Positions 37,631 to 47,453 of a stretch of DNA of 64,000 bases are shown piece after piece; the stretch's first letter is position 1; every line of letters starts with the position of its first letter. The notes under the pieces are model-generated. The model worked only from the letters and a program-made list of their open reading frames with translations. It made no database searches and was not told where the DNA came from. Position numbers and translations under genes: made by a program. Origin of the DNA: Alisma plantago-aquatica (taxonomy: Eukaryota; Streptophyta; Magnoliopsida; Alismatales; Alismataceae). The stretch spans positions 1,347,215,550-1,347,279,549 of the forward strand of contig OY856411.1 in NCBI GenBank assembly GCA_963693085.1, read 5' to 3'.

Positions 37631-38539
37631 ATGGAGGGTAGTGGTGATTACAATCACAACAAAAGGTGCTGCTTGGACAAAACTACAACATATTGCAATT
37701 GGTGCTTAGGTACAAGCCACCCAACAACTGGATGCCCACGGAGATCTAAGAAGGAAGATGAGAACAAAGATTGTCTCATTGCTACAACTAGCGAGGAAGA
37801 AGAAGAAGAGGTAAGTCTTTTTGATTTATCTAAAGAAGAACTAATTGCTAGCCTTGAAGAAACACATATTAAATATGTTGAATGCAAGAAGAAATTAAAG
37901 AAGTCAAATAAAGCAAATAATACATTACATGCTAAACTTCTTGCTATTACATCCGAAAATGAAGATCTTAAAAAGATCATTGAAGATCATGATATTAATA
38001 TAAAATCTATAGAGGCAAATTGTAATCTACTTTCTTTAGAGAAGAATAATTTGCAAAGACAAGTGAATGATCTTCAAAAACAACCCATTTTGTGCAACCA
38101 TCTAGATTATGATTCTATTGTCAAAGAAAGAAATTTATTGTCATCTAATCTAGATCAAGCAAAACTAGATATTAAGAAGAGAATGGAAGAGATTGCCAAG
38201 TTACAACAAAAAGTCAGTAATTTGGATAATAATGGCATTCTTGATCAAATCTTAGATAATTCCTATCATCAAATTGGGAGAAGAGGACTAGGTTATAAGC
38301 CTAAAGGGAAGTCCTATCAACCTAGTTGGAAAAGATCACAAACCTATCCATCTATATATGTACCTAAAGGAACAAATACATTTGTACCAAAGAACAACCT
38401 AGAACAAAACCATAGAAAACGACTTGAGGTTGATTCTATATGTTGCCATTATTTCTCACGTCTTGGACATTACTCTTTTTCATGTCCTTATAAGAGAAAA
38501 GATGTCGAGTTAGTTTGGGTTCCAAAACCTCCAAACTAA
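37631..38539 (+). CDS. Sirevirus-like copia Gag lacking its N-terminal domain
   Basis: This is an intact 302-codon frame starting 33 bp after the primer site. It has a zinc knuckle at residues 22-35 (C22, C25, H30, C35), an acidic run (EEEEEE), a long coiled coil (about 65-205), then a second knuckle-like motif near the end (CHYFSRLGHYSFSC), where the second Cys is Phe. It ends in VWVPKPPN. The coiled coil and the VWVPK tail match Gag of Sirevirus-type copia elements. The usual N-terminal gag domain that precedes the first knuckle is absent, and no protease or pol follows, so the element cannot move alone. The open frame suggests a fairly recent origin or retained use. The start is the first ATG after the primer site. 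Confidence 0.7.
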   Translation: MEGSGDYNHNKRCCLDKTTTYCNWCLGTSHPTTGCPRRSKKEDENKDCLIATTSEEEEEEVSLFDLSKEELIASLEETHIKYVECKKKLKKSNKANNTLHAKLLAITSENEDLKKIIEDHDINIKSIEANCNLLSLEKNNLQRQVNDLQKQPILCNHLDYDSIVKERNLLSSNLDQAKLDIKKRMEEIAKLQQKVSNLDNNGILDQILDNSYHQIGRRGLGYKPKGKSYQPSWKRSQTYPSIYVPKGTNTFVPKNNLEQNHRKRLEVDSICCHYFSRLGHYSFSCPYKRKDVELVWVPKPPN

Positions 38540-38670
38540 ATGAACAGAATCAAGTTGAGATATGACCAGAGACATTGGTTGCATCTCAACTCAACATAAT
38601 GAGATTACAAATAAATATCTAAATAGTTAACTAACACAATTATGTTTTATTAACAGTTCTAGGAATCTTG

Positions 38671-38723
38671 TCGGTCGAAAAACTGTCGACCGAAAGACCA
38701 TCGGTCGAACAATTGTCGACCGA
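38671..38723. repeat. TCGGTCGA/TCGACCGA array, locus 1
   Basis: Motifs at 38671, 38686, 38701 and 38716 alternate in orientation with exact 15-bp spacing, giving two hairpins with 8-bp stems and 7-nt loops. They lie 130 bp after the gag stop, in non-coding sequence. Confidence 0.8.
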
Positions 38724-39544
38724 GCACATCACTGTTCTCCAGTTTACTACAAAATTGCTGCATTTATTTTTCCGATGAAATTGCTATCTACTTATGATTA
38801 ATGACTGGATATATTTTTGGAAATCATCTCTACAAATGTAAATGAAATTAGTATTAGTTTATTCCCTAGATGATTTAAAGTTTAAACTGAAATCATGCTT
38901 AGTCAAATGAAAAGAAAATTCCTATTTTCACATGATTGTTCGTAAAAGTATCTTCTGGTCTATTCATATACTAATCATGTGATGGAATTATCATTGTATG
39001 CTGTTATTATCATTACACCATGCTTTCATCATTGGGTGCACATATATAATGATAATTGTATGCATGGATCCATGAAAATATATATACAGGCAAGCCAAAT
39101 GATTTATTGGTTATATGTTATTACTTGCAACACATAAAAGATAAAAATCTCTAAATTAGTATCTTTGAAGATTTGAGATAATTAATTGTACCTTCAATTA
39201 AGAATCATATTAAGTATTATTCTTCAGCTTGACATTTAATTAAATTTTATGCAGATATTATACTCAATATATTCAATCTAAAAATCTGCAAAATTTGCCT
39301 CTTGGTCAAAATAAAATTTGACCAAGGGGCGCTATGGTCGTAGTCAAATTCGACCTAAAATAAGTTTGACATAATAACTATTTGGATATCCTTTTATGTT
39401 TAAAAGAATAATTAATTTATGATCACAACTTGTCCCAATATTGTCAATAATAAACACAATATTACTCCCTTAGAAAATCTATATATGTGCTCTACAAATA
39501 TAGTCTATCACTTACATTAAAAATCAGCTTCAAATTCGTACTCA
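38724..39544. other. AT-rich gap between gag and the second ORF unit
   Basis: No frame or repeat is recognised. In a complete element pol would be expected here; nothing of protease, integrase or RT is visible. Confidence 0.5.
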
Positions 39545-39553
39545 GTAAGTTTG

Positions 39554-39697
39554 TCGGTCGACGAACTCTTCGACCGAAAACCTTTCGGTCAACCCCTCTC
39601 TCTCGACCGACAGAATCTAGACAGATTTAGTATCGGACACACTTTCGGTCGACAAATGTTCGACCGAGACAATGTCGGTCGACAATTGTTCGACCGA
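39554..39697. repeat. TCGGTCGA/TCGACCGA array, locus 2
   Basis: Motif pairs occur at 39554/39570, 39585/39603 (one arm changed to TCGGTCAA), 39645/39660 and 39675/39690; the last four are spaced exactly 15 bp. One more degenerate pair lies at about 39810-39833. This is followed by several GACCGTT repeats (about 39717-39770), then a TATA box. It lies directly upstream of the Transposase_32-like ORF. Confidence 0.8.
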
Positions 39698-39849
39698 GAA
39701 ATAGCCGTTGGATATGACCGTTGTAAACCGACCGTTATGACTGTTTATGACCGTTATATGACCGTTGGGAAGCCGAGTGGCGCGTCTGCAACATGACCGT
39801 TGCGGATGCTCGGTCGACAAATCATTGACCGACCAGGTCGCTGGATTGT

Positions 39850-39857
39850 TATAAAAG
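39850..39857 (+). promoter_or_regulatory. TATA box upstream of the Transposase_32-like ORF
   Basis: TATAAAAG is 143 bp before the ATG at 39993. A C/T-rich leader follows about 30 bp later. Together with the motif array it looks like a complete plant-type promoter for the ORF. Confidence 0.6.
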
Positions 39858-39992
39858 GAACCAAAAACGGGTCACTTCCTCACACTTGCATACTCTTGCT
39901 TCCATAGGCTCTCTCTAGTGCATTTTTGTGCAACTCTTTAGCATCTTCATCCACAAGTCATCCTTGCTTCTTCTCCACCTTCAAGCAACACA

Positions 39993-41372
39993 ATGGCCTC
40001 ATCATCTGCTCGTGGGAAGAAGAAGGTCGCCGGCAGGAAAGGAAGGGAAGCTCGGGAAGCTACTCCACCACTGACGATCATCAACGACATTGCCTTCGTC
40101 GATGGAGATGCTGGTGATCGATATCTACGGCTTTCCTCCAAAGCTCCTCTTCCACGACGACCAGTTGAAGTTATGGACTTCCTCAACATCGTCGATCTGG
40201 AGGATCTCTTTGAAGTGCAAAAGTTGAAGGAATTCATCAACCCTTCTTTCCCTTCCTATTCCATCAAGGTAGTGAATGAATTATATGCTAACCTCATCTC
40301 TCACTCTAAAAATGAAACCACCTTCTTCTATACTATGGTCAATGGGCATAGCTTCCGATTTACTGAAGGGGATATTCTTGACATGCTAAATATTGACATA
40401 GATGAATATCAAGACACCCTTGACCTTACTTCTGGAAACCCCCTTAACCAATTTCTCCAAGATGACCATACCATTAGTCTTAGTGACATCAAAAGGACCA
40501 TTTTTCAATCCAATACAACCTGTCACGAAGATAGAGGCACATATTATGCTATAAATCTCAAACCAGCTGCTAGGATTGTAAACCTTATTGTTTCAACAAA
40601 CATACATCCTAGAGCCAATAAGTCTGAAGTTCCTATTTTTCGTATGTGTCTAATATATGCCATTATCCAACGTATTCCCACAAATTTTATCCGCATCATT
40701 CTTAAAAACATGCTTGAGTTTTCTGGCAATCCTCCATATGCCGATTTTGTATGCCAAATTACTCAACATTTCCTTAAGACCCAACTTGAGGATATGGGAT
40801 ATACATGGGAGCGTAGACCACAAAAAATAAGTAAGAATACAGTAGAAAAAATGGGAATTGATTTTGGTCATAAAAGGGCTAAAGTAGAAGGAGAAACATC
40901 TCATCAAGACATACCACCACCCCCTCCTCCTACTAACCTATCACATGATCCCATTCAAAACACTCTTACTTATATTACTGGCTCCCAATATCACCTTAGC
41001 AAACAACTAGACTATAACCATCATGCCATGACTTATATAAACCAAAGAATGCAAACCCTTTCACCAAACCAACCTGATGAATATCCGTATTCTTTAAATC
41101 CTGGCATGCTCAATCCATACAATCCTTCGTACAACTATTATCAAACTCCACCTCCACCATCTGTGGATCTTATGCACACTCAGTTTTCATCCATGCAACT
41201 GCAAGATATTGCCGCTCATTTCCGATTTGACCGAGTTCCTACATTCTTGGAAGCATATGCTTTAACTAAGACAGGTGCTCTAGATTGGCAAACCTTGGTC
41301 CAGTATTATGGAACTGAGCCTTTTCTTGGGAAAGACCCTGACATTTATGTAATTCTTAAGTCTTTCCAGTAA
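39993..41372 (+). CDS. Transposase_32-like 'putative plant transposon protein'
   Basis: This is an intact 459-codon frame, one of the few unbroken ones in the window. The N-terminus is basic (RGKKKVAGRKGR). Residues about 85-270 carry the pattern of the plant 'putative transposon protein' family: SIKVVNELYANL, a VNGHSFRFTEGDIL block, then LKPAARIVNLIVSTNI and FRMCLIYAIIQRIPT. After this come a short basic patch (HKRAK, 293-297), a proline run (308-313), and a Pro/Tyr/Asn/Gln-rich tail. There is no known catalytic motif, membrane segment or signal peptide. In plants such ORFs occur as accessory genes of retrotransposons; their role is unknown. A private promoter and flanking motif arrays suggest separate transcription. 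The ATG is the first after the predicted transcription start. Confidence 0.65.
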   Translation: MASSSARGKKKVAGRKGREAREATPPLTIINDIAFVDGDAGDRYLRLSSKAPLPRRPVEVMDFLNIVDLEDLFEVQKLKEFINPSFPSYSIKVVNELYANLISHSKNETTFFYTMVNGHSFRFTEGDILDMLNIDIDEYQDTLDLTSGNPLNQFLQDDHTISLSDIKRTIFQSNTTCHEDRGTYYAINLKPAARIVNLIVSTNIHPRANKSEVPIFRMCLIYAIIQRIPTNFIRIILKNMLEFSGNPPYADFVCQITQHFLKTQLEDMGYTWERRPQKISKNTVEKMGIDFGHKRAKVEGETSHQDIPPPPPPTNLSHDPIQNTLTYITGSQYHLSKQLDYNHHAMTYINQRMQTLSPNQPDEYPYSLNPGMLNPYNPSYNYYQTPPPPSVDLMHTQFSSMQLQDIAAHFRFDRVPTFLEAYALTKTGALDWQTLVQYYGTEPFLGKDPDIYVILKSFQ

Positions 41373-41689
41373 GAGTTGGAGTTATATTAATTGTAATGAT
41401 ATATTTTGAATAATTGTAATGGGTCATCTCTATATGATGTGTCTATCTTTATATGTTTGTAATACATGCTTTTAATGAAATTGGTCATCTTTACTTGATT
41501 CAAATGGATATTTTTCTAACGAGCATATGAGACATCTTCAAAATATGGATTATAAGATCATCATTGTAGAGCATACAAAATAAGGGTAGTAATAAATAAA
41601 AAAAATGCAACCTTTAAAATTGTGGCAAAATTGACAAGGATCTATGACACAATTACTTAAAACAGTTATGAAACAAATCCAGACACATT

Positions 41690-41745
41690 CTCGGTCGAGA
41701 AACTGTTCGACCGAGAACACTATCGGTCGAAAGATCGTCGACCGA
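41690..41745. repeat. TCGGTCGA/TCGACCGA array, locus 3
   Basis: Pairs occur at 41691/41707 (stem extended to 9 bp by flanking C and G) and 41723/41738. The flanking sequence resembles that of locus 1 (both preceded by an ACACAATTA...ACAGTT stretch), so the two may be old direct copies. It lies 320 bp after the Transposase_32-like ORF. Confidence 0.75.
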
Positions 41746-42050
41746 GCAGGTTTCTGTTGTCAAGTCTGCAATAAATCTGAATATATTTGCAAATCAATAA
41801 ACCAAGAATCATGTTTCCCTTCATCATGTTGAAGATAAAATTGGCTGATATTTTTTTACAAAACCGCTTCCACTAGATCAATTTAACAAAATTAGGAAGC
41901 AATTGCTTATCACTCCTTTGGAAGATGTTTTCTTTGATATTTGTGCTACTTAAAAAAAATTTGTGATACAAAACTCTTATTTTTCATCATGATACTTTGT
42001 TTTTTTTTAAATGGACATCTTTTTCATTAGATTTGGTGGGATATCTAATT

Positions 42051-42103
42051 AAGGGGGAGTTTTTATTCTTAACGGTTATCTTTTTGAAATGACAAAGGGG
42101 AGA
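42051..42103 (+). other. Purine tracts resembling a Sirevirus 3' region
   Basis: AAGGGGGAG (42051-42059) and AAAGGGGAGA (42095-42104, after TGAC) resemble the G-rich boxes that precede the 3' LTR in Sireviruses, where the last acts as polypurine tract. No LTR start of the same element follows. Confidence 0.4.
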
Positions 42104-42616
42104 GATAAATATAAAAATAAAATAAAACTTAGTAATTATGAAAAACTCAATTAATGAGTTTCATAAATAAACTCTTGGCTTTACATTGAAAGATTGCTAT
42201 ATTTCCGAATGATCTGGATTTCATGTTCCATAAATCATGGGGAATAATAAGCACACATTTTATACACAAGAGAAAAAGCTACAAAAGGTAATCTAAAGGT
42301 ATGAAACTCATATGTTTTATATTTCCTTTATTTATATTTTGGAAATGTTTGTCATCTTCAAAAAGGAAATTACAACTTATCCTTTGTAGCCCAAGGCTTG
42401 ATTTGCCTAGATCAAGCGTATAGATCTCCTAACCAAGTGTATGGACTTGTGATTGCAGTGGGTAGGAGATACTAGCCTATAGGACACAAATTTTGAGCTA
42501 AGGAAGGAAGTAACCAATTGTCACAGTGCTCAAATTGCTCACAAACAGATTGCTCAAAGTATGCTCAAGGATTTCTCAAGTGTAACAAGTGTGTTTGAGT
42601 GTCCTATGGCTTGTCC

Positions 42617-42624
42617 TATTTATA
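42617..42624 (-). promoter_or_regulatory. TATA box of the Sirevirus-like LTR
   Basis: TATAAATA on the minus strand lies inside CCTATAAATAGGAC, about 140 bp downstream of motif array locus 4. Confidence 0.5.
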
Positions 42625-42760
42625 GGAATGGCCTAAGGATGCTTAAGGACGTTCTAGACAACTTCTAGGGGTTTCTAAGTGCTTAACTAGCCATTAGGTA
42701 CAAGTTTGTTGCTTTAACAACGGCTAATTAATTAATTCTACAGTTGCTGTCAGAGACTAT

Positions 42761-42816
42761 CTCGGTCGAGGAATGGTCGACCGAGACACCTACTCGGTCG
42801 AACTTTTGTCGACCGA
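42761..42816. repeat. TCGGTCGA/TCGACCGA array, locus 4
   Basis: Pairs occur at 42762/42777 (extended to CTCGGTCGA with TCGACCGAG) and 42794/42809. Spacing is 15 bp. Confidence 0.75.
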
Positions 42817-42904
42817 CATGCTCTCTGGAACAAGTGATTTGCAACGTCTATCTCCAACTGCCAACTACCTTGTCAGTTGTGTCTAACGGCTACTTTGGAT
42901 CTTT

Positions 42905-42961
42905 CTCGGTCGAGAAGATTGTCGACCGAGAGTGTCTCGGTCGAGGAGTTTGTCGACCGAG
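42905..42961. repeat. TCGGTCGA/TCGACCGA array, locus 5
   Basis: Pairs occur at 42906/42922 and 42937/42953, each extended to 9-bp stems by flanking C and G. Spacing is 15-16 bp. Confidence 0.75.
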
Positions 42962-43842
42962 ATTGATCCTATTTCAAGGTTTCAATTTATGCACTAATTA
43001 TGTGTGTGAGTGTGCAAAAGTAATCCTATTTGAATGGGATGACTTGTCTAACTGTGGTGTTTAGCTAGGGAAAATCTAACGCTTGATTTACATGCAATTC
43101 TAAGTACTTGTACATTATATTTTTGTACAAGTTTTTACAACAGTGATTACATTGCATGAAAATATAAATATGTAAGCTTGTGGGTTTTCCCTTGTTGCTT
43201 TGTCATCCTGCACACTCAAGTAGCTCGTTAGATTAATAAGAATGAAATGTTTGTCATAATCAAAACAAAGGGATTTATAGATGTCCATTTAGCCAACAAT
43301 TTGTTGTGTTACAATTCTTTAAAAAAAAAAAGTAGATATTTTCTGCTAATATATGGACTTACAACAATACATGTGCTATTTTCACATTTTTGTAGAGTGT
43401 ACTTGAAGACCATATGATTTTGTAAAAGTTTTACAATAAACCTTATTTGATGTAACTATATTTGACATATGTAAATATGTAAAGAAGGATTAAAACATTC
43501 ACTTTCAATGCATCAAGAATGTGAAATAATTTTATTTAAAAGTTCGTACAAGACTTTTTTTTATCTAAAAATCACCACCAAATGACTACCTCATGTCAAT
43601 ATTAGGTCATACAAGTAAGAAAGAGGAAAATAAACCATCAATTATGTATAGGAGAAGAAATGGGATGGAGTTCTTCCAAGAGGAAGTGGTATGTTGAAAT
43701 GACCAATAATAGAGTATTTCTTTTCCGATATTAGTTCTACACTAGGTAAATAATCATCTTCCTTTATCAATTTTGCTGATATACCCCATATGATAAAACA
43801 ATTACCTCTTCTCATGTATACTTTTGTATTTCCATGTAGAAC

Positions 43843-43847
<5 letters not shown>

Positions 43848-43905
<58 letters not shown>
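43848..43905. repeat. (TA)n microsatellite
   Basis: This is an uninterrupted alternating TA run of about 58 bp, directly left of a small repeat-bearing element. Confidence 0.95.
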
Positions 43906-43908
<3 letters not shown>

Positions 43909-44250
43909 CGGCGTTCATTCAATACATGCACGAGAAGTCTGCATTTAGCTACCCATAATCTTAAAAAGTAACTATACAGTCAGAAAAGTAACTCGTTGGA
44001 CAAAAAAGTAACTACGAAGATAAAAAAGTAACTATACGACTAAAAAAGTAAATCTGGGAAGAATACACATCAAATATATATAATTGTATATTTCTTATAG
44101 CTTTTGCAAATGTAACTATCTATGCATGAAAAGTAATAGTTTGCAAGATAAAGTAACCCTTTACATGTCAAAAGTAAGAACCTCCAAAAATACCGAAATA
44201 GGAGGGGGGTAGCTACCCGTGTGGGTATTAAATTCATGCCCATATATATA
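43906..44250. mobile_element. Small microsatellite-associated element with 20-bp repeats
   Basis: About 345 bp lie between the long TA run and CATATATATA on the right. The left end (ATCGGCGTTCATTCAATAC) and the complement of the right end (ATGGGCATGAATTTAATAC) agree at roughly two thirds of positions. Inside are five 20-bp repeats with core AAAAAGTAACTA at 43961-44060 and four more in a shifted phase at 44111-44180. There is no protein. It resembles elements that insert in TA microsatellites, such as Micron of rice. Confidence 0.45.
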
Positions 44251-45610
44251 GACAATTAATCAAAGGTAGACTAACATAAATAGACAATTAGTGGGATAAT
44301 GATGATTACCTAGATAAATAAAGTATTGGGTCTCACAAACTCGTAGTTTTCCTATATTGGATCTGGATCAAATTGTTTACTTTTTATGTAAAAACCCACA
44401 TAGGTCATTAACTTATCTGAACATTGGACCATACTTTAAAAAAAGCAACTACCCTCTATGGAGACTCATCTTGTTTTCTATTTTCCCAAATATGCTTATA
44501 ATTGGCCCAGTTTGGTATGTAATGTTCCTGTAGTCGGATACCTAACTAAAGTTAAGAAGGGGAGACCCCATGGGTAGCACCCCAATGATATACTTTTGTT
44601 ATTGGAAATGGAACTGGAAATAGTTTGGTCGAATTATGAAGGATATTTTATCCTTTGATTATGCTTCAACCAAAAATAAAGCTACCTCCCAAAAAAACTA
44701 CATAACCCTCAATGTCTACTCTAGAGTTCTAAAAACCTAAAATTGGGTTATAACAACTACAACTCACCCTAAAACATCACAAACTCATGTGGCAATATTG
44801 TCTTCTCATATTTTATTAAGTTAAGAAATGTTAAAACATAAATTTTTCCATAGACCAAGATTCAACCAAATTAGGTGTTTCATTTAATTAAAACCTAGTA
44901 ATTAGTTCTAATACATGTATATCACATGCATTAAATCATAGAAATCTTGGAAACCTCCAATATTGGTCTAGTAGTGATCAATTGAAACCCTTGAAGTAAA
45001 ATTATAAATCAAATCAAGTATAAAGTAGATCATAGTCTCATAACACATCCATCCTTTAAGAATTTAATGTGATATATTGTAGAGTTGGCAATCATAATAA
45101 AGAAGCATCTCCTGTTCTACATATAGATTTTTCTACACTATGATGATGTCAAAACACCTTCACTAGCAATTTCCCTGCTTCCTTAACTTCTAGATCTATG
45201 TATTCCAAATATGTATTGGTCCTTCAGAGAAAACATCATCAGAAACCTAGAAATCCACAATTTTTTTGTGTTTTATGTCTCCAAATTCCATTTTGTCAAT
45301 GTGGATATTTTAAACACATTATGTAGAATTTCCTTTTTAGGTGGCAACTTCAATTGGTATGCCACTTATCTATCTCATTCTCTAATTAGTAAGGTCTTGT
45401 ATATCTAGGAGCTAGTCTACTCTTCTTCCTAAACTTTAAAACACACTTTCATGATGTGTCTTTCAAGTATACCATGTATTTCACTTATAATTCAAACTGC
45501 CTTATATACTTATATGCATAATACTTTTGTCTATCTTAATCTTCTTTTGATATCATCCTATATTATTTGATTTTCTCCATAATATTTTATACTATCTCAA
45601 GACCTAACAA
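44251..45610. other. AT-rich sequence with no recognisable feature
   Basis: Only a 65-residue unrecognised frame (45211-45408) occurs. No repeats or promoter were noticed. Confidence 0.5.
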
Positions 45611-47200
45611 TTACTATGGTACTAACATAAACCCTACCTAAGTGCATACATGCAGGGTTACATGTTGCTTGTATTTGATCCTTGACCTAACCTTGGGATC
45701 TCATGGTAGAAACTCAATTGGGGGGTTTATGGTTGTGATACCTTGAACCTAAATTAACCCTAGTCTTCTTATAATCATGATATATTTTTCTTGATTAGTT
45801 TTCAATACAATTTGATTAAGAATTTCCCTAATTGGGTTCATTTTGCACTTTGGTTGCCAAAGTTTAAAGTTTCCTCTCAAGTTGTGGACTTAATTGTAAA
45901 TTCTACAAAGTATGAGGATATTGAAAATTAGTATCAAACCATGAGTTTTACTTCATACTTGTAATTTTTTTTGTGTTGCAATCATTTAGTTAAGATGTGA
46001 CTCGATCCTGACTTCAATTGAAACTTGTTTGCCTTGATTTGCAATCTCATGTACAGTTGTGGAGTAATATAGAATCTCACCATAATCAAGGACCTAATTG
46101 TAAAATTGAGTATTTTTCTCTAATTTCACGTCTTCCTTCATAATATAATTAATTTTATGAACTTTGATCTAGTTTTGTATGAGTTTTCATCCTGGGATTT
46201 CTAACCCTAATCCTAGCTAGTATGGTGGTTGATGAGGACCCATGGAACTCTTAATCGATAAGAGTCTAGGACCTCTCAATTGATGACGTTCATGAACTCA
46301 TCAACTGATTTAAGTCCTAGACTCAACAAGTTATGAGACCTTTGGGTTTGAGAACCAATGGAAATGTCAGACATGGAAACCGATGGGAAGGTAGGCTTGA
46401 CAAGTGATGGTGTTTCTGGGTTGTAAATTGATGGAGCTTTTGTGTATGCAAACATATGAACTTTCTTACCTAAGGAAGTATGAGCATCAATGAAAGGGCT
46501 GCTTTGACCAATAAAAGTCATTCTTTGACCAATGGTAGCACTAGACACTAGTTAAGGGTAGTTTTGGAATTTTGCACCTCCTCCACTATAAAAACTCCCT
46601 CCCCTTTGTCCTTGGGGCTCATTAGACATCCCAAGATCTTCTATAAACATTAGGGGGCCTTAAAGATCAATCAAAACCCCTTGGAAGATATGTCCATGGA
46701 TGGGATCTTATCTTGCGGATGTATGTCTAAAATAAAGCAACTCCATGGTTTCCAAGATTCCCAACCTTGTTTATTGCCTCAAAAATGTAAGATCATATCT
46801 CCTAATCTCTTCGTGCTTCTCTTCTTCACACCTTCTTCCTCCTTGGGCGAATTTCATTGTCTCCCCAGGTGGTGACTTGCTCATCTAGCTATAGTACCTT
46901 CCTATCTCCCCCTTTTCCCTTGCTTGCTCTGAATCCACCATGGAGAAATCATCTTGGAGATTTCGAAGTGTTCTTTGGCATGGAAAGGAGGTTCCTTGGA
47001 GGTATTCTTTCTATTCCTCACCTCAACTTCATTATTTGACCAAACCCCATGGGCTTCCACGGTCGAGTCTATCCCATCTATCTACAGGACCATCTATTTT
47101 CCTCTCCTTGTTCTAGAGAAAGCTAGATCTTGGTTGGAACCTTGGTTTTGGGGATGTTTGAGGATTGATATAGGCTCTGGAAGCTAGTTCAAGTATGTCT
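45611..47200 (+). repeat. LTR-like repeat, copy A
   Basis: 45611-46065 matches 55357-55594 plus 63784-64000, the sequence on both sides of the copia insertion. Downstream are a degenerate array of GACCAATGG-like motifs (46240-46545), a TATA box (46587-46594) and a leader, so this is probably an LTR. The minus frame at 46276-46548 is a by-product of the array. Confidence 0.5.
46587..46594 (+). promoter_or_regulatory. TATA box of repeat copy A
   Basis: TATAAAAA follows CTCCAC and precedes a C-rich leader; it lies 40 bp after the last motif of the array. Confidence 0.55.
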
Positions 47201-47453
47201 TACATGGATCTTATGATGAAAACAATGTGAGGCAAGCGATATAGCATTTGTTAGCATCCTTTCTCTAAATTGTACATGAAAATCCCTAAAAAATTTCTAA
47301 ATGCACTAATCTTGCACTATGATCACCTAACATGCTGAAAGATGATTTCTTCACAGCTGGTTTAAATAATTGAAAGGTAAATATGAAATTTCACGTTCTT
47401 ACTAATATCCTAATAGTACTATATGTAGTTAATTGATTGTCTACCTAAATGTT

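Larger units (their letters stand above)
42370..43298 (-). repeat. Minus-strand Sirevirus-like LTR
   Basis: On the minus strand it starts TGTTGGC at 43298 and soon reads TTTTGATTATGACAAACA, a hallmark of Sirevirus LTR starts. Two motif arrays (42905-42961 and 42761-42816) lie upstream of a TATA box (42617-42624). Past it, the leader has the repeated TTGAGC style of these LTRs. The lower boundary near 42370 is a guess; no partner LTR or target duplication was established. Confidence 0.5.

Noticed and set aside
38671..38723. Possible CRISPR-like array
   Set aside because: The units are palindromic pairs 15 bp apart in a plant retrotransposon, with no spacers of constant length and no cas genes.
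39551..39796. 81-codon plus-strand frame (and minus shadow 39617-39820)
   Set aside because: It reads through the hairpin array upstream of the TATA box; the repeated residues are a by-product.
42744..43064. 106-codon plus-strand frame
   Set aside because: It is antisense across the motif arrays of a minus-strand LTR; not a gene.
41937..43298. Target duplication ATTTG for the Sirevirus-like LTR
   Set aside because: ATTTG follows the LTR end at 43299-43303 and occurs near 41940 and 41960, but two candidates exist and neither is joined to a convincing LTR end.
46276..46548. 90-codon minus-strand frame
   Set aside because: It covers the degenerate motif array before the TATA box and has no known relative.
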